This document shows positions 24,212 to 30,784 of a stretch of DNA of 30,784 nt, piece after piece. The number at the start of each line of letters is the position of its first letter. The stretch's first letter is position 1. The notes under the pieces are model-generated. The model was given only the letters and a program-made list of their open reading frames with translations. It made no database searches and was not told the origin of the DNA. The DNA comes from an uncultured Chromatiaceae bacterium (GTDB lineage: Bacteria > Pseudomonadota > Gammaproteobacteria > Enterobacterales > Alteromonadaceae), in NCBI GenBank assembly GCA_946482615.1, contig CAMLSF010000027.1, positions 1 through 30,784 on the forward strand. The letters run 5' to 3'. The position numbers and the translations under genes are program-made.

Positions 24212-25120
24212 TTATTGTGACAGACTAAAGACAATGTCTCTGGTCTGGCCGTCACGTTCAACCTTGATTGAAGCCTGAGTTGCTTCACGTAATTCATTCA
24301 TCACCATCATGGCTTGCTGCATATCATTTAACGCCGTACCGTTAATCTCAACAGCCACATCATTGGCTTTTAAGCCCATACGCTCAAATAATTCAGGATC
24401 TTTACCCGGCATCACCCTGTAGCCGTAGAGCTGACCATTGCGGTATTGAGGCGAAGCACGAACGTAGTCAAAAAACTTCATTGGCTCCGACATCATTTCT
24501 TTTCGTACATCAGCCAGTTCTTCTAGCGCTGGTTGTGGCCCTTCCATCATAGGTTCAGGTTGAGGTTGGTAATCCACTTCCTGCAAACCACCATTTTGCG
24601 CTGCCATTTGCTGATACTCTATGCCATCAAGCATTAAAGTTTCAAAACGGGAAGACACCTTCAGCAATACCCTGTCTTCAAACACCTGACTTAAAGTGGC
24701 GCTTGTCCCTTCAATTTTATCGTCCACCCCATACGTCTGTTCTGTACCCTGACTTTCTATAACTGCCGAGCCTTGCCCGGGTTTGCCAGGCACAGAAACT
24801 ACACCCGTTAGTTTGACGTTCAGCGTAGTTTTAGGAGCAGAAGAAGGCACTGCAACAGGAGCTGTTTCTGTTTTTTCTGCGGCTTTACCAAATAAACTGG
24901 CCGCTAACAACGCTTTCAGATCCGGCGCACCCGGTGCTGAGGTAGTCACTGTTGCACTAATAGGTTCGGCTTGCGGCGTGGGCAACAGTTGCCAACTCAA
25001 TTTTGCCAATAGCCAACAAAACAGCAGTACCAAGACTCCGGTCAGCCAGAGATTCAGGCGCTGTTGCGGCAAACGGGTAAGCCATTCAACTGCAGGTCGG
25101 GTGGAAGCAAGCCAATTCAT
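24212..25120 (-). CDS. gspC: Type II secretion inner-membrane protein C
   Basis: The 302-residue product is bitopic: a short cytoplasmic N-terminus, one membrane helix (about 23-41), a Pro/Ala-rich linker, the HR domain with LKLTGVV-type strands, and a C-terminal PDZ-like domain (about 210-300, YGYRVMPGKDPELFERMGL). GspC links the inner-membrane platform to secretin GspD and recruits substrates. It is the first gene of the operon; a moderate promoter lies upstream in the 144-bp gap to hslR. The Shine-Dalgarno is weak. Confidence 0.95.
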   Translation of the reverse strand: MNWLASTRPAVEWLTRLPQQRLNLWLTGVLVLLFCWLLAKLSWQLLPTPQAEPISATVTTSAPGAPDLKALLAASLFGKAAEKTETAPVAVPSSAPKTTLNVKLTGVVSVPGKPGQGSAVIESQGTEQTYGVDDKIEGTSATLSQVFEDRVLLKVSSRFETLMLDGIEYQQMAAQNGGLQEVDYQPQPEPMMEGPQPALEELADVRKEMMSEPMKFFDYVRASPQYRNGQLYGYRVMPGKDPELFERMGLKANDVAVEINGTALNDMQQAMMVMNELREATQASIKVERDGQTRDIVFSLSQ

Positions 25121-25151
25121 TCTTTAATAATTCTGTTACAAAACTCATTGC

Positions 25152-25180
25152 ATCTTACCCAGTTGTTTTGTCCTCAACAA
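25152..25180 (-). promoter_or_regulatory. Candidate promoter for the gsp operon
   Basis: On the minus strand TTGTTG (25180-25175) and TAAGAT (25157-25152) have 17-bp spacing, ahead of gspC by about 32 nt. The -35 match is poor. Confidence 0.35.
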
Positions 25181-25206
25181 GCCTACATATCAGAATTCCG
25201 AAACCT

Positions 25207-25236
25207 CTGACTTTGGACAGAGCCCGGGACTATACT
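25207..25236 (+). promoter_or_regulatory. Candidate sigma70 promoter for hslR-hslO
   Basis: CTGACT (25207-25212) and TATACT (25231-25236) are 18 bp apart, giving a leader of about 22 nt to the hslR ATG. I did not find a clear sigma32 element, although these genes are heat-shock genes in E. coli. Confidence 0.45.
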
Positions 25237-25264
25237 TTATGTTCACTTGCAGCGGAGAACAGGC

Positions 25265-25675
25265 ATGGATAAATCGGTAAACCAGCCTACCACAGATATA
25301 TTACGTTTAGATAAATGGCTGTGGGCTTGTCGCTTTTATAAAACAAGAGCGCTGGCAAAAGACATGATCGAAGGCGGAAAAGTTCATTATAATGGTCAAC
25401 GTTGTAAAGCCAGCAAAGCAGTCGAGCCAGGTGCCACTATTAAACTGACACAAGGCTCAGACGAACGAACTGTAATTGTACTGGGATTGTCTGAAAAAAG
25501 ACTGGCTGCGCCTTTAGCTCAGGCTCTGTATCAGGAAACAGAAGAGAGCATAAAGCTGAAGCAGGAAAGAGCTGAATTACGCAAAATGAATTTGCTGTTT
25601 GCACCTCATCCGGAAACCAAACCTGACAAAAAAATGCGTCGTCAGTTGCTGCTGATTAAAGCTCAGCAATCTTAG
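25265..25675 (+). CDS. hslR: Ribosome-associated heat shock protein Hsp15
   Basis: The 136-residue product (E. coli 133) starts with an S4 RNA-binding domain (LRLDKWLWACRFYKTRALAKD, GGKVHYNGQ, about 15-75), then a basic helical C-terminus with ERAELRKM and KKMRRQL. Hsp15 binds free 50S subunits that still carry a nascent peptidyl-tRNA and frees them for recycling. The ATG at 25265 has GGAG at 7 nt; the TTG further upstream overlaps that site. hslO follows after 16 nt. This is the E. coli hslR-hslO-pckA order. Confidence 0.95.
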   Translation: MDKSVNQPTTDILRLDKWLWACRFYKTRALAKDMIEGGKVHYNGQRCKASKAVEPGATIKLTQGSDERTVIVLGLSEKRLAAPLAQALYQETEESIKLKQERAELRKMNLLFAPHPETKPDKKMRRQLLLIKAQQS

Positions 25676-25691
25676 GTCTTAAGGTACTGTT

Positions 25692-26540
25692 ATGAATCAA
25701 GATGTGTTAGTACGTTTTTTATTTAATCAACGCGATGTGCGTGGCGAAATTGCTTATAGCTCCGACAGCCTGCAGCAAATGCTGCAAAATCATGATTACC
25801 CTTATCCGGTGAAGCAATTATTGGCCGAGCTGGTGGTCGCCACCAGTCTGCTGACCGCTACTTTAAAACTGGATGGTGATATTGCGGTGCAGTTGCAGGG
25901 CGATGGTCCGGTGCGCTTTGCTGCCGTCAATGGTACTGCGGAGCAGCAATTCCGTGGCGTAGCCCGTCTGCAGTCTGAAATTGGCGCTACAGGTTTTCGT
26001 GATCTGATCGGCGAAGGTTATATGCTGGTCACTATTACACCCAAACAAGGTGAACGTTATCAGGGCATTATCCCACTGACCGGCGACAGCCTGACAGACA
26101 CTTTAGAAGCTTATTTTGCCCAATCGGAACAATTACCGACCCGTTTGTATTTATTCACCGAGTTAACCGAAGAGCAAAGCCGTGCCGCAGGTTTGTTGTT
26201 ACAGGTATTGCCTGTTGATCCTGATAAAGCCAAACAGGATTTCAATGATTTAGTGGTAGTGACGGATACCATTACAGCCAATGAACTGCTGAATTTGCCC
26301 ACAGAACAAATGCTGCACCGCCTGTATCACGACGAAGAGGTAGAACTTTTTGCGCCACAACCCATAAGTTTTGTCTGCGGTTGTTCGCGGGAAAAATGTG
26401 AAGCCGCCATCATCAGCTTAGGTAAAGCAGTGATCGAAGAACATATAGCCGAAGGTAAGCTGGACATCAGCTGCGACTACTGTAACAGCACTTACCAATT
26501 CGATAGCGCTGAATTGTCTTTATTATTGAATAAGTTCTAA
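25692..26540 (+). CDS. hslO: Redox-regulated chaperone Hsp33
   Basis: The 282-residue protein matches Hsp33 over its length. The C-terminal redox switch has the required cysteines C229-x-C231 and C261-x2-C264, which bind zinc when reduced and form disulfides under oxidative stress; an extra C236 lies nearby. The N-terminal substrate-binding domain includes ELVVATSLLTATLK and GDGPVRFAAVNG. Oxidation with unfolding turns it into a holdase chaperone in the cytoplasm. The ribosome site AAGG is 7 nt before the ATG, and it shares an operon with hslR. Confidence 0.96.
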   Translation: MNQDVLVRFLFNQRDVRGEIAYSSDSLQQMLQNHDYPYPVKQLLAELVVATSLLTATLKLDGDIAVQLQGDGPVRFAAVNGTAEQQFRGVARLQSEIGATGFRDLIGEGYMLVTITPKQGERYQGIIPLTGDSLTDTLEAYFAQSEQLPTRLYLFTELTEEQSRAAGLLLQVLPVDPDKAKQDFNDLVVVTDTITANELLNLPTEQMLHRLYHDEEVELFAPQPISFVCGCSREKCEAAIISLGKAVIEEHIAEGKLDISCDYCNSTYQFDSAELSLLLNKF

Positions 26541-26661
26541 TCAAAAACGTCCTGTGGAGCCTGCTTTACCCGGGCTCCACTATCGCTGCCACACTTTTGT
26601 AACCCACCCTGTAAACTTTCATTTTTCTTTGAAATTTCCAACAAAACCCGATTTTTCAGGG

Positions 26662-26689
26662 TGTTTTGGCCATCCAAATGAAGTACAAT
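26662..26689 (+). promoter_or_regulatory. Weak candidate promoter for pckA
   Basis: TACAAT (26684-26689) is a good -10 box; the best -35 (TGTTTT at 26662-26667) is poor at 16-bp spacing. No clear CRP site is visible in the 213-bp hslO-pckA gap, which otherwise holds only a hairpin without a T tract at 26555-26579. Confidence 0.3.
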
Positions 26690-26753
26690 CGGCCGGAACC
26701 CTATTAAAAACCATAAATTTACCGACCTACGTACCTCAAGGAGTCACCCTACA

Positions 26754-28295
26754 ATGACCTCTACAATCACTCGCCACGTCGATTTAACAGTGGCTGACTT
26801 AGTTGAACACGCTATTCGTCGTAATGAAGGTGTATTAGCGGACAACGGCGCTTTGGTGGTTAAAACCGGTCACAGAACTGGTCGTTCACCTACAGATCGT
26901 TTTATCGTCAAAGAAGCCAGTACAGAACAGGATATCCAATGGGGCAACGTCAATCGTCCTTTTGATCCGGTGAAATTTTCTGCGCTTTGGGCCCGCGTCA
27001 GCGACTTTATTGCGACCAAAGAACACTTTGTGTCTCACCTTGAGGTAGGCGCAGATCCAGAGCACTACATTCCAATGACAGTGACTACTGAAACTGCATG
27101 GCAACATATTTTTGCGAAAAACCTGTTTATCACTCCGGCGCAATGGAATAAATCAGGCAAAGAAACCTGGCAAATTCTGAACGTGCCTTCCTTTGAATGT
27201 AACCCAGAGCGCGATGGCACCAACAGTGATGGCACTGTGATGATCAACTTTGCTGAGCGCAAAGTGTTATTAGCGGGCATGCGTTATGCCGGCGAAATGA
27301 AAAAAGCCATGTTCTCAGTACAAAACTTCCTGTTGCCAGCCAAAGGTGTATTGCCAATGCACTGTTCGGCCAACGTAGGTGAAGCGGGCGACACCACCTT
27401 ATTCTTTGGTTTGTCAGGCACGGGCAAAACAACCTTGTCTGCCGACCCGAAACGTTTCCTGATTGGTGATGACGAACACGGTTGGGCACCAAACTCTGTG
27501 TTTAACATTGAAGGCGGTTGTTACGCCAAGTGTATCGACCTGTCGCAGAAAAACGAGCCTGTGATTTGGGATGCAATTCGCTTCGGCACTATTCTGGAAA
27601 ACGTGGTGTTAGACGCTAACCGCACGCCGGATTACAAAGACGCCAGCCTGACCCAAAACAGCCGTGCTGCTTATCCATTAGCTCATGTCGAAAAACGTGT
27701 ACTGGAAAACCGTGCCGGTGAACCTAAAGCTGTAGTCTTCCTGACCTGTGATGTCAGTGGTGTATTACCACCGGTTTCTATCCTGTCCGAAGAAGCCGCT
27801 GCTTACCACTTCTTAAGTGGTTACACAGCCAAAGTAGGTTCGACTGAAATTGGTTCAACATCTGCCATTGAATCAACCTTCTCAACCTGTTTTGGTGCAC
27901 CGTTTTTCCCGCGCCCGGCCGGTGTCTACGCTGAGCTGTTGATCAAACGTGTACGTGAATTTGGCAGCAAAGTGTATTTAGTTAACACAGGCTGGACTGG
28001 TGGTCCACATGGCGTAGGTAAACGTTTTGACATCCCGACCACCCGCGGCATTATCGACGCCATCGTCTCTGGTGAATTGGCGACAGCAGAAACTGTACAT
28101 TTACCGCAGTTAAATCTGAATGTGCCGTTAAAAGTCACAGGCGTGGACAGTAACCTGCTGAATCCAAGAGATACCTGGGCTGACAAAGCGGCTTATGATC
28201 AATACGCGGCTAAACTGGCGGCAGAGTTTGCCAATAACTTTAAGAAATACGATGTATCTGATGCGATCCGCAATGCAGGTCCAAAAGTAGCTTAA
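26754..28295 (+). CDS. pckA: Phosphoenolpyruvate carboxykinase (ATP)
   Basis: The 513-residue product is the ATP-using type: [13 protein letters not shown] (about 40-52), the P-loop GLSGTGKTT (219-227, K225), GDDEHGW (238-244, metal site), and [13 protein letters not shown]. It makes PEP from oxaloacetate in gluconeogenesis. The length is in the range of marine gammaproteobacterial enzymes (E. coli 540). The ATG at 26754 has AAGGAG 10 nt upstream. It is followed by a strong terminator shared with envZ. Confidence 0.97.
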   Translation: MTSTITRHVDLTVADLVEHAIRRNEGVLADNGALVVKTGHRTGRSPTDRFIVKEASTEQDIQWGNVNRPFDPVKFSALWARVSDFIATKEHFVSHLEVGADPEHYIPMTVTTETAWQHIFAKNLFITPAQWNKSGKETWQILNVPSFECNPERDGTNSDGTVMINFAERKVLLAGMRYAGEMKKAMFSVQNFLLPAKGVLPMHCSANVGEAGDTTLFFGLSGTGKTTLSADPKRFLIGDDEHGWAPNSVFNIEGGCYAKCIDLSQKNEPVIWDAIRFGTILENVVLDANRTPDYKDASLTQNSRAAYPLAHVEKRVLENRAGEPKAVVFLTCDVSGVLPPVSILSEEAAAYHFLSGYTAKVGSTEIGSTSAIESTFSTCFGAPFFPRPAGVYAELLIKRVREFGSKVYLVNTGWTGGPHGVGKRFDIPTTRGIIDAIVSGELATAETVHLPQLNLNVPLKVTGVDSNLLNPRDTWADKAAYDQYAAKLAAEFANNFKKYDVSDAIRNAGPKVA

Positions 28296-28319
28296 TACGG
28301 CTGATTTATTGATGTACTT

Positions 28320-28346
28320 AAAAAGGCTCCGCAAGGAGCCTTTTTT
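28320..28346. terminator. Bidirectional terminator between pckA and envZ
   Basis: AAAAAGGCTCC (28320-28330) and GGAGCCTTTTT (28335-28345) form a perfect 11-bp stem with a GCAA loop, followed by T's. Its right arm touches the last base of the envZ stop codon on the other strand, so it could terminate both genes. Confidence 0.9.
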
Positions 28347-29661
28347 ATGCCGTTTTAGTTTGACTCAACGGCAAATACACAGTCACCACTAACCCACCAT
28401 AAGCATGGTTATGCATAGTGATTTGACCATGATGCATATCAACAATCTTTTTGATAATTGCCAAGCCTAAACCCGAACCACCACTGCCACGGGCTGTGTC
28501 CCCCTGGGCAAAAGGCTCAAACATACGTTGCATTTCGTGTTCAGGAATACCAGGGCCATGATCCCGCACCTGTACATAGACTTTACGACTGGCCCGTTCC
28601 AGCCCGGTACTGACTTCAATAGCTCCGTCTGAATACTTCAGTGCATTTTCAATCAGATTATTCAGCACCCTTTTGATAGCGATACGACGCAGCGGTACCA
28701 GCGGTAATGCTTCACACAGCTTGGCATTGATTTCCCGTTTTTGTAAGCGGTCGGCACTGATTTGCTCCTGCACCAGCAGGTTTAAATCCTCTTCATCCAA
28801 AGCTTCTTCTTTATGATGGCGAATATAATCAATAAACTGGTCGATAATGGCATTCATATCTTCAATGTCGCTGACGATGCCCTCTTTGATCCAGCTATCC
28901 TGTTCACTGACCATTTCACTGGCTAAACGGATACGGGTTAATGGCGTCCGTAAATCGTGCGACACACCAGCCATTAACAAGGCCCGGTCTTTTTCCAGCT
29001 GGCTGATGCCTTTGGCCATACGGTTAAAAGCCTGAGTTACAGCCACTATCTCGGTGGAACCATGTTCGGGCAAAGGCTCTGGCATTTCGCCCCGCCCCAC
29101 TTTAAGTGCCGCTTGTTGCAGGCCTTGCAGAGGCCTGTTCAGTTGCCTTGCGAACAACCAGCCCCCCGCCACACTTAAAAAACCTATAACAAAAACATAA
29201 ATCTTCAGCGGCGAAAAATCGGTTTCATCCAGACCTGTTAAAGGCACTTTGACCCAATATTGTGGTGCCTGAGGTGGTTTCACCCAAAAAGCATAGCTAT
29301 TGTTTTGTGCTATCCGTACTTCTGCAGGGCCCCCCAGTTCTAACGACATCTCGTCTGAGAAATAGGGGTAATAACTGGCGTCATTTAAGCCATTCAAAGG
29401 CGCTGTGGCATCGGTGTAGACTTCAATGCCTGTGGCTTGCCGGAATCTTTTGGTCAGTTCTTCCGACAGCAGCACGTCACTGTGCTCCACATCGATAAAA
29501 ACCACTTTAATTTGTTTGGCAATCAGATGGTTAATTTGCTGATAGCTGGGTTTAATGACGTAATAAACCACAGATAAATACGACACCAGCTGATTGATCA
29601 GCAATAAAATACCAATCAGAAAAACCGTCTGACCAAAAGCGCTGCGCGGAAACAAACGCAT
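28345..29661 (-). CDS. envZ: Osmosensing histidine kinase EnvZ
   Basis: The 438-residue inner-membrane kinase has two helices (about 12-36 and 152-171) around a periplasmic domain, a HAMP linker (about 172-222), the H-box with H235 ([14 protein letters not shown]), the N-box [12 protein letters not shown] (about 334-345), G1 DHGPGIP (about 367-373), F FEPFAQ, and G2 [10 protein letters not shown]. coli EnvZ is 450 residues with H243. It phosphorylates OmpR in response to osmotic and acid conditions. It directly follows ompR (TAA then ATG), as in E. coli. Confidence 0.95.
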   Translation of the reverse strand: MRLFPRSAFGQTVFLIGILLLINQLVSYLSVVYYVIKPSYQQINHLIAKQIKVVFIDVEHSDVLLSEELTKRFRQATGIEVYTDATAPLNGLNDASYYPYFSDEMSLELGGPAEVRIAQNNSYAFWVKPPQAPQYWVKVPLTGLDETDFSPLKIYVFVIGFLSVAGGWLFARQLNRPLQGLQQAALKVGRGEMPEPLPEHGSTEIVAVTQAFNRMAKGISQLEKDRALLMAGVSHDLRTPLTRIRLASEMVSEQDSWIKEGIVSDIEDMNAIIDQFIDYIRHHKEEALDEEDLNLLVQEQISADRLQKREINAKLCEALPLVPLRRIAIKRVLNNLIENALKYSDGAIEVSTGLERASRKVYVQVRDHGPGIPEHEMQRMFEPFAQGDTARGSGGSGLGLAIIKKIVDMHHGQITMHNHAYGGLVVTVYLPLSQTKTA

Positions 29662-30387
29662 TTAGCTGACGGCACCATCAGGTACAAAGACATAACCCAA
29701 ACCCCAGACGGTTTGAATATAACGAGGGTTAGTCGGGTCGTCTTCCAGCATACGGCGCAGGCGGGACACCTGAACGTCAATGCTGCGCTCCATGGCGGAG
29801 TAATCACGACCACGCGCCATATTCATTAACTTGTCGCGCGACAAAGGTTCACGGGCATGGGTGACCAGCACCTTCAGTACGGCAAATTCGCCGCTGGTTA
29901 AAGGCATTAGTTCGTCGCCTTTGCGCATTTCACGGGTGGCGAGGTTAAACACAAAAGGACCAAATTTCACCTGGCTTTCTTCCACTGCAGGCGCACCCGG
30001 CAACTCTTTGGATTTACGGCGTAATACAGCGCGGATGCGGGCCAATAGTTCGCGTGGGTTAAAAGGTTTGGGCAGATAATCATCAGCACCCATTTCCAGA
30101 CCAATAATACGGTCCACTTCATCACCTTTGGCGGTCAGCATAATGATAGGAATTTCATTTTCCTGCTGGCGCAGCTTACGGCAAATGGATAAACCATCTT
30201 CGCCTGGCAGCATCAGATCCAGCACCACCAAATGGAAGTTTTCACGTTCCATTAAACGCTGCATTTGCTCGAAGTTAGCGGAGGTACGGACAATATAACC
30301 TTGTTCCACCAGATAACGTTCTAATAAAGAACGTAATCTCATGTCATCGTCGACTACTAAAATTTTTGTTGTTTCTTGTCCGAGCAT
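29662..30387 (-). CDS. ompR: Response regulator OmpR
   Basis: The 241-residue regulator has a receiver domain (KILVVDDDMRLRSLLERYL, phosphoacceptor D57 in VVLDLMLPGEDG, KPFNPREL) and a winged-helix DNA-binding domain (LMPLTSGEFAVLKVL, RSIDVQVSRLRRML, QTVWGLGYVFVPDG). It is close to E. coli OmpR (239). It controls outer-membrane porin and envelope genes after phosphorylation by EnvZ. The frame is open nine codons further upstream, but the ATG at 30387 has a strong GGAGGG 6 nt before it, so I chose that start. Confidence 0.96.
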   Translation of the reverse strand: MLGQETTKILVVDDDMRLRSLLERYLVEQGYIVRTSANFEQMQRLMERENFHLVVLDLMLPGEDGLSICRKLRQQENEIPIIMLTAKGDEVDRIIGLEMGADDYLPKPFNPRELLARIRAVLRRKSKELPGAPAVEESQVKFGPFVFNLATREMRKGDELMPLTSGEFAVLKVLVTHAREPLSRDKLMNMARGRDYSAMERSIDVQVSRLRRMLEDDPTNPRYIQTVWGLGYVFVPDGAVS

Positions 30388-30422
30388 ACAAATCCCTCCG
30401 CAAATGATGCCCACTATAAACG

Positions 30423-30456
30423 AAAAACCCGGAGCATGGAGGGCATGCGCCGGGTT
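30423..30456 (-). terminator. Terminator of the small lipoprotein gene
   Basis: A long hairpin: AACCCGG/CCGGGTT (30426-30432 with 30450-30456) and an inner GCATG/CATGC (30434-30438 with 30444-30448), with one mismatch between. On the minus strand it ends in five T's, so it stops the lipoprotein gene just before ompR, and separates the two transcripts. Confidence 0.75.
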
Positions 30457-30482
30457 CAGTTGTTACAAAGTTTGTCAGCTTT

Positions 30483-30695
30483 TCATTCAGGCTGTTCAGG
30501 TTGCACCTTCTCTACTTTACGCAGTGGTGGGTTCATCCAGACCACGTGACCTGTGTGAGCACTCAGCCGTGTGGAGTTTTCCTGTTTCTCTAAGGTCTTC
30601 TGATCAATCACATAAGCATAATCTGCTGTAGAGCTGCACCCTGTCATCACCAAAGCCATAGCAAGGACTGTCAGACCTGTTAATTTTGCTTTCAT
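30483..30695 (-). CDS. Small lipoprotein of unknown function
   Basis: The 70-residue product starts with a lipoprotein signal (MKAKLTGLTVLAMALVMTGC), with the lipobox ending at Cys20 and Ser-Ser following, which favours outer-membrane sorting. The mature 51 residues are polar, with the segment THxxxHTGHVVWMNPPL-like (AHTGHVVWMNPPLRKVEKVQ) and a Pro/Glu tail. I do not recognise the family. The ATG has GAGGAGG 6 nt upstream, a very strong ribosome site. A TATAGT -10 box lies at 30730-30725 on the minus strand, without a good -35. It sits upstream of ompR but is terminated before it. Confidence 0.8.
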   Translation of the reverse strand: MKAKLTGLTVLAMALVMTGCSSTADYAYVIDQKTLEKQENSTRLSAHTGHVVWMNPPLRKVEKVQPEQPE

Positions 30696-30784
30696 TGTTG
30701 GCCTCCTCTGTTAAGCACATTTTCACTATAGTTGGCCAAAGTCGATTCGCCTAACATATTTTTGTTACATCTAAATGACAGTGA

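Noticed and set aside
26555..26579. Hairpin TGGAGCC/GGCTCCA after hslO as an intrinsic terminator
   Set aside because: It has an 11-nt loop and no T tract after it; it may only be a chance dyad or an RNA end stabiliser.
26541..26753. A CRP site expected upstream of pckA
   Set aside because: I searched by eye for TGTGA-N6-TCACA and found no convincing match.
26554..26757. 67-codon open frame before pckA
   Set aside because: It runs through the promoter and ribosome site of pckA, has no ribosome site of its own and no recognisable protein.
1..30784. Mobile elements, CRISPR arrays, tRNA or rRNA genes
   Set aside because: No transposase, integrase, direct-repeat/spacer pattern, tRNA cloverleaf or rRNA sequence was seen; the region reads as core chromosome.

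Overview
The window is a chromosomal segment of a gammaproteobacterium of the Alteromonadales type (Rheinheimera/Shewanella-like). I infer this from gene order and protein sequence. The order nudE - yrfG - (gsp operon) - hslR - hslO - pckA - envZ - ompR is the enterobacterial nudE/yrfG/hslRO/pckA/envZ/ompR order with a type II secretion operon set between yrfG and hslR, as I recall for Shewanella. Most genes are housekeeping, there are no mobile elements, tRNA, rRNA or CRISPR, and many proteins are glutamine-rich.

Layout. (1) 1-1409: the 3' end of sthA (+) and hemE (-), separated by a terminator. (2) 1410-1897: nearly 490 bp without a protein gene. It holds a good sigma70 promoter, a predicted small RNA of about 92 nt with three hairpins, and a tandem array of about 74-bp hairpin-rich repeats ending at nudC. 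(3) 1898-5657: nudC (-), rsd (+), fkpA (-, probably a lipoprotein), a WD40 beta-propeller lipoprotein coupled to slyX (+), and yheV (-). (4) 5766-8371: ABC-F gene yheS, an overlapping TIGR02444-type gene, and a 42-residue single-span membrane protein behind an almost perfect FNR box placed at -41.5 of a predicted promoter. (5) 8414-11804: a two-gene GMC oxidoreductase/Tat-signal subunit operon (-), diverging from yheT-yheU (+). (6) 11810-13953: cysQ and nudE (-), yrfG (+). (7) 13928-25120: a complete gspC-D-E-F-G-H-I-J-K-L-M-N operon (-), tightly packed with mostly overlapping genes. The prepilin peptidase (gspO/pilD), gspAB and pilotin genes are not here. (8) 25265-28295: hslR-hslO and pckA (+). 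(9) 28345-30784: envZ-ompR (-) preceded by a small lipoprotein gene (-).

How the genes relate. The gsp operon encodes the whole inner-membrane platform, ATPase, pseudopilus and outer-membrane secretin for protein export. envZ-ompR encodes envelope/osmotic sensing. hslR-hslO covers stalled-ribosome and redox-stress chaperoning, and pckA gluconeogenesis. rsd redirects RNA polymerase from sigma70. Nudix and nucleotidase genes (nudC, nudE, cysQ, yrfG) clean up nucleotides.

The least explained parts are the sRNA candidate plus repeat array at 1512-1895, the FNR-type promoter with its microprotein at 8170-8371, the WD40 lipoprotein with an almost absent leader, and the GMC/Tat operon. No other clearly new multi-gene system is visible.
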